Positions 36,501 to 49,600 of a DNA stretch of 64,000 bases are shown piece after piece. The translations under genes and the position numbers were made by a program. The stretch lies in contig JAZGUH010000116.1 of the NCBI GenBank assembly GCA_037893225.1, positions 2,294,001-2,358,000 of the forward strand, read 5' to 3'. The notes under the pieces are model-generated. The model saw only the letters and a list, made by a program, of their open reading frames with translations, did not search any database and was not told the DNA's origin. Every line of letters begins with the position of its first letter. Position 1 is the stretch's first letter. The stretch is from Hippasteria phrygiana. Taxonomy: Eukaryota; Echinodermata; Asteroidea; Valvatida; Goniasteridae.

Positions 36501-39500
36501 CCAAACCCAGCAATTTTCACAAGTATGGGTAGCTTAGATCTAGCGCAACAATTTCAGACCATCGCCAGCTTCACAGCGTTAGAACTCTTCGAGAAAATTT
36601 AAACCTCGCAACAAATTTCTTCCTGTGAACTCTGTGTGCGTTCTTCCGTTTACTGTATTGTAACTGTTTAACGTTTGCCACATTTTCAGATGAACGCCCC
36701 TCCTTTCCCTGTTCATAATTGAATGGGATATTGACCAAATCCAGTAATTTTCACACGTACGGGTAGCTTAGATATAGCGCAACAATTTCAGACCATCGCC
36801 AGCTTCACAGCGTTAGAACTCTTCGAGAAAATTCAAACCTCGCAACAAATTTCTTCCTGTGAACTCTGTGGGCGTTCTTCCGTTTACTGTATTGTAACTG
36901 TTTAACGTTTGACACATTTTCAGATGAACACCCCTCCTTTCCCTGTTCATAATTGAATGGGATATTGACCAAATCCAGCAACTTTCGCACGTATGGGTAG
37001 CTTAGATCTAGCGCAACAATTTGAGACCATCGCCAGCTTCACAGCGTTAGAACTCTTCGAGAAAATTCAAACCTCGCAACAAATTTCTTTCTGTGAACTC
37101 TGTGTGCGTTCTTCCGTTTACTGCATTGTGACTGCTTAACGTTTGCCACATTTTCAGATGAACACCCCTCCTTTCCCTGTTCATAATTGAATGGGATATT
37201 GACCAAATCCAGTAATTTCCACACGTATGGGTAGCTTAGATATAGCGCAACAATTTCAGACCATCGCCAGCTTCACAGCGTTAGAACTCTTCGAGAAACT
37301 TCAAACCTCGCAACAAATTTCTTCCTGTGAACTCTGTGTGCGTTCTTCCGTTTACTGTATTGTAACTGTTTAACGTTTGCCACATTTTCAGATGAACACC
37401 CCTCCTTTCCCTATTCATCATTGAATGGGATATTGACCAAATCCACTAATTTTTACACTGGTGGGTAGCTTAGATATAGCGCAACAATTTCAGACCATCG
37501 CCAGCTTCACAGCGTTAGAACTCTTCGAGAAAATTCAAACCTCGCAACAAATTTCTTCCTGTGAACTCTTTGTGCGTTCTTCCGTTTACTGTATTGAACT
37601 GTTTAACGTTTGCCACATTTTCAGATGAACGCCCCTCCTTTCCCTGTTCATAATTGAATGGGATATTGACCAAATCCAGCAATTTTCACACGTATGGGTA
37701 GCTTAGATCTAGCGCAACAATTTCAGACCATCGCCAGCTTCACAGCGTTAGAACTCTTCGAAAAAATTCAAACCTCGCAACTAATTTCTTCATGTGAACT
37801 CTGTGTCCGTTCTCCCGTTTACTGCATTGTGACTGCTTAACGTTTGCCACATTTTCAGATGAACGCACCTCCTTTCCCTGTTCATAATTGAATGGGATAT
37901 TGACCAAATCCAGTAATTTTCACACGTATGGGTAGCTTAGATATAGCGCAACAATTTCAGACCATCGCCAGCTTCACAGCGTTAGAACTCTTCGAGAAAA
38001 TTTAAACCTCGCAACAAATTTCTTCCTGTGAACTCTGTGTGCGTTCTTCCGTTTACTGTATTGTAACTGTTTAACGTTTGCCACATTTTCAGATGAACGC
38101 CCCTCCTTTCCCTGTTCATAATTGAATGGGATATTGACCAAATCCAGTAATGTTCACACGTACGGGTAGCTTAGATATAGCGCAACAATTTCAGACCATC
38201 GCCAGCTTCACAGCGTTAGAACTCTTCGAGAAAATTCAAACCTCGCAACAAATTTCTTCCTGTGAACTCTGTGGGCGTTCTTCCGTTTACTGTATTGTAA
38301 CTGTTTAACGTTTGCCACATTTTCAGATGAACACCCCTCCTTTCCCTGTTCATAATTGAATGGGATATTGACCAAATCCAGCAACTTTCGCACGTATGGG
38401 TAGCTTAGATCTAGCGCAACAATTTGAGACCATCGCCAGCTTCACAGCGTTAGAACTCTTCGAGAAAATTCAAACCTCGCAACAAATTTCTTTCTGTGAA
38501 CTCTGTGTGCGTTCTTCCGTTTACTGCATTGTGACTGCTTAACGTTTGCCACATTTTCAGATGAACACCCCTCCTTTCCCTGTTCATAATTGAATGGGAT
38601 ATTGACCAAATCCACTAATTTCCACACGTATGGGTAGCTTAGATATAGCGCAACAATTTCAGACCATCGCCAGCTTCACAGCGTTAGAACTCTTCGAGAA
38701 ACTTCAAACCTCGCAACAAATTTCTTCCTGTGAACTCTGTGTGCGTTCTTCCGTTTACTGTATTGTAACTGTTTAACGTTTGCCACATTTTCAGATGAAC
38801 GCCCCTCCTTTCCCTGTTCATAATTGAATGGGATATTGACCAAATCCAGTAATGTTTACACTTATAGGTAGCTTAGATCTAGCGCAACAATTTCAGACCA
38901 TCGCCAGCTTCACAGCGTTAGAACTCTTCGAGAAAATTCAAACCTCGCACCTAATTTCTTCCCTTGAACTCTGTGTGCGTTCTCCCGTTTACTGCATTGT
39001 GACTGCTTAACGTTTGCCACATTGTCAGATGAACGCCCCTCCTTTCCCTGTTCATAATTGAATGGGATATTGACCAAACCCAGCAATTTTCACAAGCATG
39101 GGTAGCTTAGATCTAGCGCAACAATTTCAGACCATCGCCAGCTTCACAGCGTTAGAACTCTTCGAGAAAATTCAAACCTCGCAACAAATTTCTTCCTGTG
39201 AACTCTGTGGGCGTTCTTCCGTTTACTGTATTGTAACTGTTTAACGTTTGCCACATTTTCAGATGAACACCCCTCCTTTCCCTGTTCATAATTGAATGGG
39301 ATATTGACCAAATCCAGCAACTTTCACACGTATGGGTAGCTTAGATCTAGCGCAACAATTTGAGACCATCGCCAGCTTCACAGCGTTAGAACTCTTCGAG
39401 AAAATTCAAACCTCGCAACAAATTTCTTCCTGTGAACTCTGTGTGCGTTCTTCCGTTTACTGCATTGTGACTGCTTAACGTTTGCCACATTTTCAGATGA

Positions 39501-42500
39501 ACACCCCTCCTTTCCCTGTTCATAATTGAATGGGATATTGACCAAATCCAGTAATGTTTACACTTATAGGTAGCTTAGATCTAGCGCAACAATTGCAGAC
39601 CATCGCCAGCTTCACAGCGTTAGAACTCTTCGAAACAATTCAAACCTCGCAACTAATTTCTTCATGTGAACTCTGTGTCCGTTCTCCCGTTTACTGCATT
39701 GTGACTGCTTAACGTTTGCCACATTTTCAGATGAACGCACCTCCTTTCCCTGTTCATAATTGAATGGGATATTGACCAAATCCAGTAATTTTCACACGTA
39801 TGGGTAGCTTAGATATAGCGCAACAATTTCAGACCATCGCCAGCTTCACAGCGTTAGAACTCTTCGAGAAAATTCAAACCTCGCACCTAATTTCTTCCCG
39901 TGAACTCTGTGTGCGTTCTCCCGTTTACTGCATTGTGACTGCTTAACGTTTGCCACATTGTCAGATGAACGCCCCTCCTTTCCCTGTTCATAATTGAATG
40001 GGATATTGACCAAACCCAGCAATTTTCACAAGTATGGGTAGCTTAGATCTAGCGCAACAATTTCAGACCATCGCCAGCTTCACAGCGTTAGAACTCTTCG
40101 AGAAAATTTAAACCTCGCAACAAATTTCTTCCTGTGAACTCTGTGTGCGTTCTTCCGTTTACTGTATTGTAACTGTTTAACGTTTGCCACATTTTCAGAT
40201 GAACGCCCCTCCTTTCCCTGTTCATAATTGAATGGGATATTGACCAAATCCAGTAATTTTCACACGTACGGGTAGCTTAGATATAGCGCAACAATTTCAG
40301 ACCATCGCCAGCTTCACAGCGTTAGAACTCTTCGAGAAAATTCAAACCTCGCAACAAATTTCTTCCTGTGAACTCTGTGGGCGTTCTTCCGTTTACTGTA
40401 TTGTAACTGTTTAACGTTTGCCACATTTTCAGATGAACACCCCTCCTTTCCCTGTTCATAATTGAATGGGATATTGACCAAATCCAGCAACTTTCGCACG
40501 TATGGGTAGCTTAGATCTAGCGCAACAATTTGAGACCATCGCCAGCTTCACAGCGTTAGAACTCTTCGAGAAAATTCAAACCTCGCAACAAATTTCTTTC
40601 TGTGAACTCTGTGTGCGTTCTTCCGTTTACTGCATTGTGACTGCTTAACGTTTGCCACATTTTCAGATGAACACCCCTCCTTTCCCTGTTCATAATTGAA
40701 TGGGATATTGACCAAATCCAGTAATTTCCACACGTATGGGTAGCTTAGATATAGCGCAACAATTTCAGACCATCGCCAGCTTCACAGCGTTAGAACTCTT
40801 CGAGAAAAGTCAAACCTCGCAACAAATTTCTTCCTGTGAACTCTGTGTGCGTTCTTCCGATTCTGTATTGTGACTGCTTAACGTTTGCCATATTTTCAGA
40901 TGAACGCCCCTCCTTTCCCTATTCATCATTGAATGGGATATTGACCAAATCCACTAATTTTTACACTGGTGGGTAGCTTAGATATAGCGCAACAATTTCA
41001 GACCATCGCCAGCTTCACAGCGTTAGAACTCTTCGAGAAAATTCAAACCTCGCAACAAATTTCTTCCTGTGAACTCTTTGTGCGTTCTTCCGTTTACTGT
41101 ATTGAACTGTTTAACGTTTGCCACATTTTCAGATGAACGCCCCTCCTTTCCCTGTTCATAATTGAATGGGATATTGACCAAATCCAGCAATTTTCACACG
41201 TATGGGTAGCTTAGATCTAGCGCAACAATTTGAGACCATCGCCAGCTTCACAGCGTTATAACTCTTCGAGAAAATTCAAACCTCGCAACTAATTTCTTCC
41301 CGTGAACTCTGTGTGCGTTCTCCTGTTTACTGCATTGTGGCTGCTTAACGTTTGCCAAATTTTCAGATGAACGCCCCTCCTTTCCCTGTTCATAATTGAA
41401 TGGGATATTGACCAAACCCAGCAATTTTCACACGTATGGGTAGCTTAGATCTAGCGCAACAATTTGAGACCATCGCCAGCTTCACAGCGTTAGAACTCTT
41501 CGAGAAAATTCAAACCTCGCAACAAATTTCTTCGTGTGAACTCTGTGTGCGTTCTTCCGTTTACTGCATTGTGACTGCTTAACGTTTGCCACATTTTCAG
41601 ATGAACTCCCCTCCTTTCCCTGTTCATAATTGAATGGGATATTGACCAAATCCAGTAATGTTTACACTTATAGGTAGCTTAGATCTAGCGCAACAATTTC
41701 AGACCATCGCCAGCTTCACAGCGTTAGAACTCTTCGAGAAAATTCAAACCTCGCACCTAATTTCTTCCCTTGAACTCTGTGTGCGTTCTCCCGTTTACTG
41801 CATTGTGACTGCTTAACGTTTGCCACATTGTCAGATGAACGCCCCTCCTTTCCCTGTTCATAATTGAATGGGATATTGACCAAACCCAGCAATTTTCACA
41901 AGCATGGGTAGCTTAGATCTAGCGCAACAATTTCAGACCATCGCCAGCTTCACAGCGTTAGAACTCTTCGAGAAAATTCAAACCTCGCAACAAATTTCTT
42001 CCTGTGAACTCTGTGGGCGTTCTTCCGTTTACTGTATTGTAACTGTTTAACGTTTGCCACATTTTCAGATGAACACCCCTCCTTTCCCTGTTCATAATTG
42101 AATGGGATATTGACCAAATCCAGCAACTTTCACACGTATGGGTAGCTTAGATCTAGCGCAACAATTTGAGACCATCGCCAGCTTCACAGCGTTAGAACTC
42201 TTCGAGAAAATTCAAACCTCGCAACAAATTTCTTCCTGTGAACTCTGTGTGCGTTCTTCCGTTTACTGCATTGTGACTGCTTAACGTTTGCCACATTTTC
42301 AGATGAACACCCCTCCTTTCCCTGTTCATAATTGAATGGGATATTGACCAAATCCAGTAATTTCCACACGTATGGGTAGCTTAGATATAGCGCAACAATT
42401 TCAGACCATCGCCAGCTTCACAGCGTTAGAACTCTTCGAGAAACTTCAAACCTCGCAACAAATTTCTTCCTGTGAACTCTGTGTGCGTTCTTCCGTTTAC

Positions 42501-45480
42501 TGTATTGTAACTGTTTAACGTTTGCCACATTTTCAGATGAACGCCCCTCCTTTCCCTGTTCATAATTGAATGGGATATTGACCAAATCCAGTAATGTTTA
42601 CACTTATAGGTAGCTTAGATCTAGCGCAACAATTGCAGACCATCGCCAGCTTCACAGCGTTAGAACTCTTCGAAACAATTCAAACCTCGCAACTAATTTC
42701 TTCATGTGAACTCTGTGTCCGTTCTCCCGTTTACTGCATTGTGACTGCTTAACGTTTGCCACATTTTCAGATGAACGCACCTCCTTTCCCTGTTCATAAT
42801 TGAATGGGATATTGACCAAATCCAGTAATTTTCACACGTATGGGTAGCTTAGATATAGCGCAACAATTTCAGACCATCGCCAGCTTCACAGCGTTAGAAC
42901 TCTTCGAGAAAATTCAAACCTCGCACCTAATTTCTTCCCGTGAACTCTGTGTGCGTTCTCCCGTTTACTGCATTGTGACTGCTTAACGTTTGCCACATTG
43001 TCAGATGAACGCCCCTCCTTTCCCTGTTCATAATTGAATGGGATATTGACCAAACCCAGCAATTTTCACAAGTATGGGTAGCTTAGATCTAGCGCAACAA
43101 TTTCAGACCATCGCCAGCTTCACAGCGTTAGAACTCTTCGAGAAAATTTAAACCTCGCAACAAATTTCTTCCTGTGAACTCTGTGTGCGTTCTTCCGTTT
43201 ACTGTATTGTAACTGTTTAACGTTTGCCACATTTTCAGATGAACGCCCCTCCTTTCCCTGTTCATAATTGAATGGGATATTGACCAAATCCAGTAATTTT
43301 CACACGTACGGGTAGCTTAGATATAGCGCAACAATTTCAGACCATCGCCAGCTTCACAGCGTTAGAACTCTTCGAGAAAATTCAAACCTCGCAACAAATT
43401 TCTTCCTGTGAACTCTGTGGGCGTTCTTCCGTTTACTGTATTGTAACTGTTTAACGTTTGCCACATTTTCAGATGAACACCCCTCCTTTCCCTGTTCATA
43501 ATTGAATGGGATATTGACCAAATCCAGCAACTTTCGCACGTATGGGTAGCTTAGATCTAGCGCAACAATTTGAGACCATCGCCAGCTTCACAGCGTTAGA
43601 ACTCTTCGAGAAAATTCAAACCTCGCAACAAATTTCTTTCTGTGAACTCTGTGTGCGTTCTTCCGTTTACTGCATTGTGACTGCTTAACGTTTGCCACAT
43701 TTTCAGATGAACACCCCTCCTTTCCCTGTTCATAATTGAATGGGATATTGACCAAATCCAGTAATTTCCACACGTATGGGTAGCTTAGATATAGCGCAAC
43801 AATTTCAGACCATCGCCAGCTTCACAGCGTTAGAACTCTTCGAGAAACTTCAAACCTCGCAACAAATTTCTTCCTGTGAACTCTGTGTGCGTTCTTCCGT
43901 TTACTGTATTGTAACTGTTTAACGTTTGCCACATTTTCAGATGAACACCCCTCCTTTCCCTATTCATCATTGAATGGGATATTGACCAAATCCACTAATT
44001 TTTACACTGGTGGGTAGCTTAGATATAGCGCAACAATTTCAGACCATCGCCAGCTTCACAGCGTTAGAACTCTTCGAGAAAATTCAAACCTCGCAACAAA
44101 TTTCTTCCTGTGAACTCTTTGTGCGTTCTTCCGTTTACTGTATTGAACTGTTTAACGTTTGCCACATTTTCAGATGAACGCCCCTCCTTTCCCTGTTCAT
44201 AATTGAATGGGATATTGACCAAATCCAGCAATTTTCACACGTATGGGTAGCTTAGATCTAGCGCAACAATTTCAGACCATCGCCAGCTTCACAGCGTTAG
44301 AACTCTTCGAAAAAATTCAAACCTCGCAACTAATTTCTTCATGTGAACTCTGTGTCCGTTCTCCCGTTTACTGCATTGTGACTGCTTAACGTTTGCCACA
44401 TTTTCAGATGAACGCACCTCCTTTCCCTGTTCATAATTGAATGGGATATTGACCAAATCCAGTAATTTTCACACGTATGGGTAGCTTAGATATAGCGCAA
44501 CAATTTCAGACCATCGCCAGCTTCACAGCGTTAGAACTCTTCGAGAAAATTTAAACCTCGCAACAAATTTCTTCCTGTGAACTCTGTGTGCGTTCTTCCG
44601 TTTACTGTATTGTAACTGTTTAACGTTTGCCACATTTTCAGATGAACGCCCCTCCTTTCCCTGTTCATAATTGAATGGGATATTGACCAAATCCAGTAAT
44701 GTTCACACGTACGGGTAGCTTAGATATAGCGCAACAATTTCAGACCATCGCCAGCTTCACAGCGTTAGAACTCTTCGAGAAAATTCAAACCTCGCAACAA
44801 ATTTCTTCCTGTGAACTCTGTGGGCGTTCTTCCGTTTACTGTATTGTAACTGTTTAACGTTTGCCACATTTTCAGATGAACACCCCTCCTTTCCCTGTTC
44901 ATAATTGAATGGGATATTGACCAAATCCAGCAACTTTCGCACGTATGGGTAGCTTAGATCTAGCGCAACAATTTGAGACCATCGCCAGCTTCACAGCGTT
45001 AGAACTCTTCGAGAAAATTCAAACCTCGCAACAAATTTCTTTCTGTGAACTCTGTGTGCGTTCTTCCGTTTACTGCATTGTGACTGCTTAACGTTTGCCA
45101 CATTTTCAGATGAACACCCCTCCTTTCCCTGTTCATAATTGAATGGGATATTGACCAAATCCACTAATTTCCACACGTATGGGTAGCTTAGATATAGCGC
45201 AACAATTTCAGACCATCGCCAGCTTCACAGCGTTAGAACTCTTCGAGAAACTTCAAACCTCGCAACAAATTTCTTCCTGTGAACTCTGTGTGCGTTCTTC
45301 CGTTTACTGTATTGTAACTGTTTAACGTTTGCCACATTTTCAGATGAACGCCCCTCCTTTCCCTGTTCATAATTGAATGGGATATTGACCAAATCCAGTA
45401 ATGTTTACACTTATAGGTAGCTTAGATCTAGCGCAACAATTTCAGACCATCGCCAGCTTCACAGCGTTAGAACTCTTCGA
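33500..45480 (+). repeat. Family B 28-monomer offset pair (6549 bp): ~33.5-38.9 and ~40.05-45.5 kb
   Basis: Markers at 33765, 33999, 35109, 35635, 36805, 37039, 38208, 38442 and 38852 all recur exactly 6549 bp later. Private variants travel with them, such as TTCCCTTGAAC (35221 and 41770) and CACTAATTTCCAC (~38612 and ~45161). The left limit is near 33500, where GTACGGG faces AAGTATGGG. The right limit is near 38930, where CGAGAAAATT faces CGAAAAAATT. Differences within the match look very few. Confidence 0.82.
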
Positions 45481-48400
45481 AAAAATTCAAACCTCGCAAC
45501 TAATTTCTTCATGTGAACTCTGTGTCCGTTCTCCCGTTTACTGCATTGTGACTGCTTAACGTTTGCCACATTTTCAGATGAACGCACCTCCTTTCCCTGT
45601 TCATAATTGAATGGGATATTGACCAAATCCAGTAATTTTCACACGTATGGGTAGCTTAGATATAGCGCAACAATTTCAGACCATCGCCAGCTTCACAGCG
45701 TTAGAACTCTTCGAGAAAATTCAAACCTCGCACCTAATTTCTTCCCGTGAACTCTGTGTGCGTTCTCCCGTTTACTGCATTGTGACTGCTTAACGTTTGC
45801 CACATTGTCAGATGAACGCCCCTCCTTTCCCTGTTCATAATTGAATGGGATATTGACCAAACCCAGCAATTTTCACAAGTATGGGTAGCTTAGATCTAGC
45901 GCAACAATTTCAGACCATCGCCAGCTTCACAGCGTTAGAACTCTTCGAGAAAATTTAAACCTCGCAACAAATTTCTTCCTGTGAACTCTGTGTGCGTTCT
46001 TCCGTTTACTGTATTGTAACTGTTTAACGTTTGCCACATTTTCAGATGAACGCCCCTCCTTTCCCTGTTCATAATTGAATGGGATATTGACCAAATCCAG
46101 TAATTTTCACACGTACGGGTAGCTTAGATATAGCGCAACAATTTCAGACCATCGCCAGCTTCACAGCGTTAGAACTCTTCGAGAAAATTCAAACCTCGCA
46201 ACAAATTTCTTCCTGTGAACTCTGTGGGCGTTCTTCCGTTTACTGTATTGTAACTGTTTAACGTTTGCCACATTTTCAGATGAACACCCCTCCTTTCCCT
46301 GTTCATAATTGAATGGGATATTGACCAAATCCAGCAACTTTCGCACGTATGGGTAGCTTAGATCTAGCGCAACAATTTGAGACCATCGCCAGCTTCACAG
46401 CGTTAGAACTCTTCGAGAAAATTCAAACCTCGCAACAAATTTCTTTCTGTGAACTCTGTGTGCGTTCTTCCGTTTACTGCATTGTGACTGCTTAACGTTT
46501 GCCACATTTTCAGATGAACACCCCTCCTTTCCCTGTTCATAATTGAATGGGATATTGACCAAATCCAGTAATTTCCACACGTATGGGTAGCTTAGATATA
46601 GCGCAACAATTTCAGACCATCGCCAGCTTCACAGCGTTAGAACTCTTCGAGAAAAGTCAAACCTCGCAACAAATTTCTTCCTGTGAACTCTGTGTGCGTT
46701 CTTCCGATTCTGTATTGTGACTGCTTAACGTTTGCCATATTTTCAGATGAACGCCCCTCCTTTCCCTATTCATCATTGAATGGGATATTGACCAAATCCA
46801 CTAATTTTTACACTGGTGGGTAGCTTAGATATAGCGCAACAATTTCAGACCATCGCCAGCTTCACAGCGTTAGAACTCTTCGAGAAAATTCAAACCTCGC
46901 AACAAATTTCTTCCTGTGAACTCTTTGTGCGTTCTTCCGTTTACTGTATTGAACTGTTTAACGTTTGCCACATTTTCAGATGAACGCCCCTCCTTTCCCT
47001 GTTCATAATTGAATGGGATATTGACCAAATCCAGCAATTTTCACACGTATGGGTAGCTTAGATCTAGCGCAACAATTTGAGACCATCGCCAGCTTCACAG
47101 CGTTATAACTCTTCGAGAAAATTCAAACCTCGCAACTAATTTCTTCCCGTGAACTCTGTGTGCGTTCTCCCGTTTACTGCATTGTGGCTGCTTAACGTTT
47201 GCCAAATTTTCAGATGAACGCCCCTCCTTTCCCTGTTCATAATTGAATGGGATATTGACCAAACCCAGCAATTTTCACACGTATGGGTAGCTTAGATCTA
47301 GCGCAACAATTTGAGACCATCGCCAGCTTCACAGCGTTAGAACTCTTCGAGAAAATTCAAACCTCGCAACAAATTTCTTCGTGTGAACTCTGTGTGCGTT
47401 CTTCCGTTTACTGCATTGTGACTGCTTAACGTTTGCCACATTTTCAGATGAACTCCCCTCCTTTCCCTGTTCATAATTGAATGGGATATTGACCAAATCC
47501 AGTAATGTTTACACTTATAGGTAGCTTAGATCTAGCGCAACAATTTCAGACCATCGCCAGCTTCACAGCGTTAGAACTCTTCGAGAAAATTCAAACCTCG
47601 CACCTAATTTCTTCCCTTGAACTCTGTGTGCGTTCTCCCGTTTACTGCATTGTGACTGCTTAACGTTTGCCACATTGTCAGATGAACGCCCCTCCTTTCC
47701 CTGTTCATAATTGAATGGGATATTGACCAAACCCAGCAATTTTCACAAGCATGGGTAGCTTAGATCTAGCGCAACAATTTCAGACCATCGCCAGCTTCAC
47801 AGCGTTAGAACTCTTCGAGAAAATTCAAACCTCGCAACAAATTTCTTCCTGTGAACTCTGTGGGCGTTCTTCCGTTTACTGTATTGTAACTGTTTAACGT
47901 TTGCCACATTTTCAGATGAACACCCCTCCTTTCCCTGTTCATAATTGAATGGGATATTGACCAAATCCAGCAACTTTCACACGTATGGGTAGCTTAGATC
48001 TAGCGCAACAATTTGAGACCATCGCCAGCTTCACAGCGTTAGAACTCTTCGAGAAAATTCAAACCTCGCAAGAAATTTCTTCCTGTGAACTCTGTGTGCG
48101 TTCTTCCGTTTACTGCATTGTGACTGCTTAACGTTTGCCACATTTTCAGATGAACACCCCTCCTTTCCCTGTTCATAATTGAATGGGATATTGACCAAAT
48201 CCAGTAATTTCCACACGTATGGGTAGCTTAGATATAGCGCAACAATTTCAGACCATCGCCAGCTTCACAGCGTTAGAACTCTTCGAGAAACTTCAAACCT
48301 CGCAACAAATTTCTTCCTGTGAACTCTGTGTGCGTTCTTCCGTTTACTGTATTGTAACTGTTTAACGTTTGCCACATTTTCAGATGAACGCCCCTCCTTT

Positions 48401-49600
48401 CCCTGTTCATAATTGAATGGGATATTGACCAAATCCAGTAATGTTTACACTTATAGGTAGCTTAGATCTAGCGCAACAATTTCAGACCATCGCCAGCTTC
48501 ACAGCGTTAGAACTCTTCGAAAAAATTCAAACCTCGCAACTAATTTCTTCATGTGAACTCTGTGTCCGTTCTCCCGTTTACTGCATTGTGACTGCTTAAC
48601 GTTTGCCACATTTTCAGATGAACGCACCTCCTTTCCCTGTTCATAATTGAATGGGATATTGACCAAATCCAGTAATTTTCACACGTATGGGTAGCTTAGA
48701 TATAGCGCAACAATTTCAGACCATCGCCAGCTTCACAGCGTTAGAACTCTTCGAGAAAATTCAAACCTCGCACCTAATTTCTTCCCGTGAACTCTGTGTG
48801 CGTTCTCCCGTTTACTGCATTGTGACTGCTTAACGTTTGCCACATTGTCAGATGAACGCCCCTCCTTTCCCTGTTCATAATTGAATGGGATATTGACCAA
48901 ACCCAGCAATTTTCACAAGTATGGGTAGCTTAGATCTAGCGCAACAATTTCAGACCATCGCCAGCTTCACAGCGTTAGAACTCTTCGAGAAAATTTAAAC
49001 CTCGCAACAAATTTCTTCCTGTGAACTCTGTGTGCGTTCTTCCGTTTACTGTATTGTAACTGTTTAACGTTTGCCACATTTTCAGATGAACGCCCCTCCT
49101 TTCCCTGTTCATAATTGAATGGGATATTGACCAAATCCAGTAATTTTCACACGTACGGGTAGCTTAGATATAGCGCAACAATTTCAGACCATCGCCAGCT
49201 TCACAGCGTTAGAACTCTTCGAGAAAATTCAAACCTCGCAACAAATTTCTTCCTGTGAACTCTGTGGGCGTTCTTCCGTTTACTGTATTGTAACTGTTTA
49301 ACGTTTGCCACATTTTCAGATGAACACCCCTCCTTTCCCTGTTCATAATTGAATGGGATATTGACCAAATCCAGCAACTTTCGCACGTATGGGTAGCTTA
49401 GATCTAGCGCAACAATTTGAGACCATCGCCAGCTTCACAGCGTTAGAACTCTTCGAGAAAATTCAAACCTCGCAACAAATTTCTTTCTGTGAACTCTGTG
49501 TGCGTTCTTCCGTTTACTGCATTGTGACTGCTTAACGTTTGCCACATTTTCAGATGAACACCCCTCCTTTCCCTGTTCATAATTGAATGGGATATTGACC
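39640..49600 (+). repeat. Family B 25-monomer offset pair (5847 bp): ~39.6-43.75 and ~45.5-49.6 kb
   Basis: Markers at 40314, 40548, 41658, 42184, 42594 and 43354 recur 5847 bp later. Seen differences include CTCCTGTTTAC near 41331 against CTCCCGTTTAC near 47178, GCAACAAATTT against GCAAGAAATTT near 48070, and an ATTGCAGACC/CGAAACAATT patch near 42630-42680 that is absent from the partner. This offset is three monomers shorter than the 6549-bp offset covering the same region, so two exchange histories overlap here. Confidence 0.78.
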